A stretch of DNA of 64,000 nucleotides from VXPQ01 sp964608315 (lineage in GTDB: Bacteria; Bacteroidota; Rhodothermia; Rhodothermales; VXPQ01), in the NCBI GenBank assembly GCA_964608315.1, contig CAZSNF010000003.1, positions 124,001 to 188,000 on the forward strand, read 5' to 3'. Both the position numbers and the translations under genes were made by a program. How positions within the stretch are numbered: position 1 is the stretch's first letter; every line of letters starts with the position of its first letter. This document shows positions 60,985-64,000 of the stretch, piece after piece. The notes below the pieces were generated by a model, which was not told the origin of the DNA, did no database searches, and worked only from the letters and a program-made list of their open reading frames with translations.

Positions 60985-61705
60985 GGGCCGCCTCGCCGCT
61001 TCCGTTCAGAATCTCGGCCACATGCAACACCCGCAACGGCAGGTTTCGGCGGCGGATCAACCCTTCAAGATGCATCAGGCAAGACATATCGGTCCCCGTA
61101 ACGACCTCTACGCCATGCCGCAAATGGTCGTCGAGGCGGTCGGCGCCCATCCGAACCGAAACCGCCTCTTCCTGCACGGCGAACATCCCCCCGAAGCCGC
61201 AACATTCGTCCGGGCGATCCAGCGCAACCCGCTCCACCCCTTCCACCATATCCAGAAGACAGGCCACGTAATCGAACGGCGGCTCCTGCCGCTCCGAAGC
61301 CCGCGCCAGACGCAACCCCCGAAGCCCGTGGCACGAGGCGTGCAAACCCACCCGACCGGAAAAAGACGCCGGCAAATGCTCCACCCGCAACACCTCCACC
61401 AGAAACTGGCAGAGTTCGTAATACCGGACGGCGTCCGTCTCTTCGACATGCTCCCTCAAATGCAGTACGCAACTCCCCGAAGGACCCACCACGTAATCGA
61501 ACGCCTCGAAACAGGCCGCTGCATGACGGTGCGTCGCCTCGGCGTCCTCCGCGCACCCGGCGTTCGCCATCGGCTGGCCGCAGCAGGTCTGTTCGCAGGG
61601 GTACGCCACGTCGCAGCCGAGGCGCTCCAGGAGTTCGAGCGTCGCCACCGCCACCCGCGGGTAGAACTGGTCGACATAACAGGGCGCGAACAGGCCGACC
61701 TTCAT
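60977..61705 (-). CDS. lutA: LutA (CCG-domain) protein of lactate utilization
   Basis: A 242-residue protein of two CCG domains. The start at 61705 (KVGLFAPCYVDQFYPRVAVA) overlaps the stop of the rhamnulose-phosphate aldolase gene by 4 bases. Cluster-binding motifs: QTCCGQPMANAGC (about 43) and DECCGFGGMFAVQ (about 170); the two single cysteines GSCVLHLREH and MSCLMHLEGL complete the sites. Related to GlpC/HdrB subunits. It acts with LutB and LutC on lactate. Confidence 0.9.
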   Translation of the reverse strand: MKVGLFAPCYVDQFYPRVAVATLELLERLGCDVAYPCEQTCCGQPMANAGCAEDAEATHRHAAACFEAFDYVVGPSGSCVLHLREHVEETDAVRYYELCQFLVEVLRVEHLPASFSGRVGLHASCHGLRGLRLARASERQEPPFDYVACLLDMVEGVERVALDRPDECCGFGGMFAVQEEAVSVRMGADRLDDHLRHGVEVVTGTDMSCLMHLEGLIRRRNLPLRVLHVAEILNGSGEAAHG

Positions 61706-63855
61706 CGCAGGAACGCCTCCGGCAAGCCGCCGTCCACTTGAAGAATTTGTCCGGTGGTCTTGCCCAGCCGACGGCTCGCCAGCAAAAACGCGGCCTCCGC
61801 CTGATCCTCGGCGAGAATCGCCTGCCGAAGCAGGGTGCGCTGCGCGTAGAAATCGGCCAGCCGACGGCGCAGCGCATCCGTATCCTCCCCGTCCTCGCAG
61901 GGCAACCCGTACCGGACCAGCGAGGCTATGACGCGATCCCTCGGAAACATGCTGCTTCCGCCGAGCACCGTGGCCGGGGCCACCCCATTGACCCGAATAT
62001 TCGGCGCCAGCCGCAGGGCCAGTTCGCGCACGAGATGGTTTGCCGCGGCCTTGCTCGCGTCGTACGCCAGGCTTCCCGACTTGACCACTACGGCGTTGGC
62101 GCTCGTCGTCAGCACGAGACTCCCCGGCAGGTCCTGCGCCGACCATATCCGGGCCGCTTCGTCCGCCGCGATCCATGCGCCGGTCACGTTGACGCCGAAT
62201 GTCCTGGCCCAGGCCGCGTCGGGAATATCGCCCCCGGCGTCCGGGGTCGGATACAATCCCGCCGTAACCACCACATGGTCTATCCCCCCGAAAGCAAGCG
62301 CCGCCTCCTGCAAGGCGCGGCGTACGGACATCCGGTTCGTCGCGTCGGCTTCGAGGGCAAGCGCCGCGTCCGCATCCAGCGCCTGCACCGTGGCGCGGGC
62401 GGCGCTTTCGTCCAGATCAACCACGGCCACCGCAGCGCCCCCGTCCGCCAGGCGGCGCGCCGTCGCCGCTCCGATCCCGCTGCCTCCGCCCACCACCACC
62501 GCTACTTCGCGGGCCATTTCCTCCTCGGGAGGCATGCGCCGCAGCTTCGCCTCTTCCAGCGCCCAGTATTCGATATCGAAGGCTTCCCGCCGGGGCAGCG
62601 CCGTATACTTTCCTATCGCTTCCGCGCCGCGCATGACCTGGATGGCGGCGGCGTAAAATTCCGCGGCCAGGGCGCTTTCGCGCTTGTTCTTGCCCCACCC
62701 GATCAGGCCAAGGCCCGGCGCCAGCACAACGGACGGCAGGGCGCTGCGCATGGCGGGAGAATCCGGGCGGCGGCACGCCTCGTAATACGCCGCGTAGTCC
62801 TGCGCATAGGCGTCCAGCGCCTGATCGAAGCGTTGGCGAAACGCGGCTAGATTGCCGGGTTCGGGGCGCTCGTCCACGTACAAGGGTTTGATTTTCGTGC
62901 GCAAAAAATGATCGGGGCAGGATGTGCCGAGTTCGGCGAGGCGGGGGGCTTCGCGGGAGTTCGCGAATTGCAACGCCTCTTGCGACGCATCGACCGTGGC
63001 GATCACCTTCCGCTCCAGGCTCAGCCGCCCGCGCAACCAGGGCAACAGGTCGACCAGCGCCGCCCGCCGCTCCGTTTCGGACAGGGCCTCGTATCGCGCG
63101 CCCCCGAAAGACGCTTGTCCGGCGGTGCGCTCCGCCACGAATTGTTCGGCCCGGTCTATCAGGCGAAGCGTAAGCAGGTAACATTCCCGGTCGTCGTCGG
63201 CCCAGTTGATGAGGCCATGCCCGCCCAGCATAACGCCCTTCGCCTCCGGGCATTCCTCGCAAATGCGCTGCATATCCAGGCCCAGTTCGAACCCGGGCCG
63301 TTTCCAGTCCACCCATATCACCTCGTCCCCGTACGCCTCGCGCGTCAACTCGGCGCCGCGGTCCGCCGTGGCGATCGCAATGGCGGCCACCGGGTGCATA
63401 TGGTCCACATGCCGGTACGGTACGAACCCGTGCAGGGGCGTGTCGATGCTGGGGGCCCGCCGATTCAGATTGAACGCGGCGCGCGCATACATCGCAGGCA
63501 TGGCGTCCTCCGCCTCCGTCTTCAGGCCGCGGTCGGGAAACCGCGCATACGTTTCCTGCAAGGCAAGCAGTTTATGCTGGTACAGGGAGGCGAAATTTTC
63601 CCTGCCTGCGGTTCCCAGATCGCCGCCGGACCCCTTCACCCAAAGCACCTCCACCTCCTCCCCCGTTACGGGGTCCCGCTCCATGACCTTCGACGACGTG
63701 TTGCCGCCGCCGGTGTTCGTAAAGCGCCGGTCGCCGCCCAGCAGATTCGAGCGATACACGAGGCGGCCCAGCCCGTCCAGGGGGGCGGCGACGGCCTCGT
63801 CCCACCGGTCCTCTACGTGCAGGAAGGTCGGGGATTCGGAAGGATTGTTCGTCAT
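61702..63855 (-). CDS. rhaD: bifunctional rhamnulose-1-phosphate aldolase / lactaldehyde dehydrogenase (SDR)
   Basis: A 717-residue fusion. The N-terminal class II aldolase domain carries GGGNTSSKVME, HVDHMHPVAAIAIATA (zinc ligands, about 150) and LGGHGLINW (about 213). The C-terminal short-chain dehydrogenase has VVVGGGSGIGAATARRLADG (about 455) and the YxxxK pair in LAYDASKAAANHLV (about 598), ending LQVDGGLPEAFLR, typical of this fusion. The aldolase splits L-rhamnulose-1-phosphate to DHAP and L-lactaldehyde, which the second domain oxidises to lactate; the Lut proteins encoded just downstream can take lactate to pyruvate. The rhamnose isomerase and kinase are not in the window. Confidence 0.92.
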   Translation of the reverse strand: MTNNPSESPTFLHVEDRWDEAVAAPLDGLGRLVYRSNLLGGDRRFTNTGGGNTSSKVMERDPVTGEEVEVLWVKGSGGDLGTAGRENFASLYQHKLLALQETYARFPDRGLKTEAEDAMPAMYARAAFNLNRRAPSIDTPLHGFVPYRHVDHMHPVAAIAIATADRGAELTREAYGDEVIWVDWKRPGFELGLDMQRICEECPEAKGVMLGGHGLINWADDDRECYLLTLRLIDRAEQFVAERTAGQASFGGARYEALSETERRAALVDLLPWLRGRLSLERKVIATVDASQEALQFANSREAPRLAELGTSCPDHFLRTKIKPLYVDERPEPGNLAAFRQRFDQALDAYAQDYAAYYEACRRPDSPAMRSALPSVVLAPGLGLIGWGKNKRESALAAEFYAAAIQVMRGAEAIGKYTALPRREAFDIEYWALEEAKLRRMPPEEEMAREVAVVVGGGSGIGAATARRLADGGAAVAVVDLDESAARATVQALDADAALALEADATNRMSVRRALQEAALAFGGIDHVVVTAGLYPTPDAGGDIPDAAWARTFGVNVTGAWIAADEAARIWSAQDLPGSLVLTTSANAVVVKSGSLAYDASKAAANHLVRELALRLAPNIRVNGVAPATVLGGSSMFPRDRVIASLVRYGLPCEDGEDTDALRRRLADFYAQRTLLRQAILAEDQAEAAFLLASRRLGKTTGQILQVDGGLPEAFLR

Positions 63856-63875
63856 ATTGTGAAAAAAATTGTGAA
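63856..63875. promoter_or_regulatory. direct repeat ATTGTGAA at the rhaD leader
   Basis: ATTGTGAA occurs at 63856-63863 and again at 63868-63875, immediately upstream of the rhaD ATG on the minus strand, about one helical turn apart. It could be a repressor site for the rhamnose operon. Seen only once, so tentative. Confidence 0.3.
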
Positions 63876-63960
63876 TGTTATACTGGAGGGGTTACGGGAA
63901 CGGTCTAAGTTATCAGGGCTGCGGGGAATTGTCGGAATGTACGGAAGGTATGGGAGCGTG

Positions 63961-64000
63961 ATGAAAAAATCACCGGAGCGCCGCTGCCGGGAAGGCTATG
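63961..64000 (+). CDS. possible start of a plus-strand gene (partial)
   Basis: An ATG at 63961 preceded by GGGAG opens a frame (MKKSPERRCREGY) that runs off the right edge after 13 codons. Divergent from rhaD. Too little is visible to be sure it is a gene. Confidence 0.2.
   Translation, partial: MKKSPERRCREGY

Overview
The window comes from a GC-rich member of the Bacteroidota/Rhodothermota (FCB) lineage, most like Rhodothermales. The evidence is the protein repertoire: SusC-like TonB receptors with an N-terminal carboxypeptidase-regulatory-like domain, DUF4249 lipoproteins, PorV/PorQ family outer-membrane proteins, proteins with type IX secretion-like C-termini, CRTAC1-type ASPIC/UnbV proteins, and many Tat-exported Gfo/Idh/MocA oxidoreductases. 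This placement is inference from gene content; no rRNA or other phylogenetic marker is present. No tRNA, rRNA, CRISPR array or transposase was found.

Layout. (1) 1-14 kb is a sugar-oxidation region: a partial secreted dehydrogenase-like protein, four Tat-type Gfo/Idh/MocA oxidoreductases, a TIM-barrel isomerase, ApbE, an APS/PAPS reductase, a YceI protein, and a GMC oxidoreductase with a gluconate-dehydrogenase subunit-3 partner. (2) 13-34.5 kb and 31-48 kb hold two paralogous minus-strand modules, A and B. Each runs: large TonB receptor, secreted protein with a sorting-like C-terminus, PorV-like protein, ASPIC/UnbV lipoproteins and TPR lipoproteins, then a smaller TonB receptor and a DUF4249 lipoprotein. 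Module A continues into the GMC pair; module B carries an alpha/beta-hydrolase-like protein. (3) 48-55 kb is a sugar/uronate catabolic region: zinc alcohol dehydrogenase, CoA-acylating methylmalonate-semialdehyde dehydrogenase, IolC-like kinase, LacD-like aldolase and tagaturonate epimerase (uxaE). (4) 55.1-58.8 kb is a small island at the 3' end of uxaE. It has two cassettes, each closed by a displaced copy of the uxaE 3' end and a 60-bp AT-rich palindromic site. One cassette carries small membrane/coiled-coil ORFs. The other carries an AAA ATPase plus DUF3226 (TOPRIM-like) pair that looks like an anti-phage module. (5) 58.8-63.9 kb is a tightly overlapping operon rhaD/SDR-lutA-lutB-lutC that would take L-rhamnulose-1-phosphate to lactate and on to pyruvate.

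Two families of intergenic structured repeats run through the window. Family A is about 255 bp and family B about 200 bp. Both have ends related to GGATACTCTGATTAAA. Copies differ at paired positions in ways that keep the stems intact (GC/AT/CG swaps on both arms), so the fold appears to be under constraint. Short relics of the same ends lie next to many start and stop codons, and one copy seems to have removed the native start of a TPR lipoprotein gene.

The two most promising undescribed items are the gene-3'-end cassette island and the covarying structured repeats.
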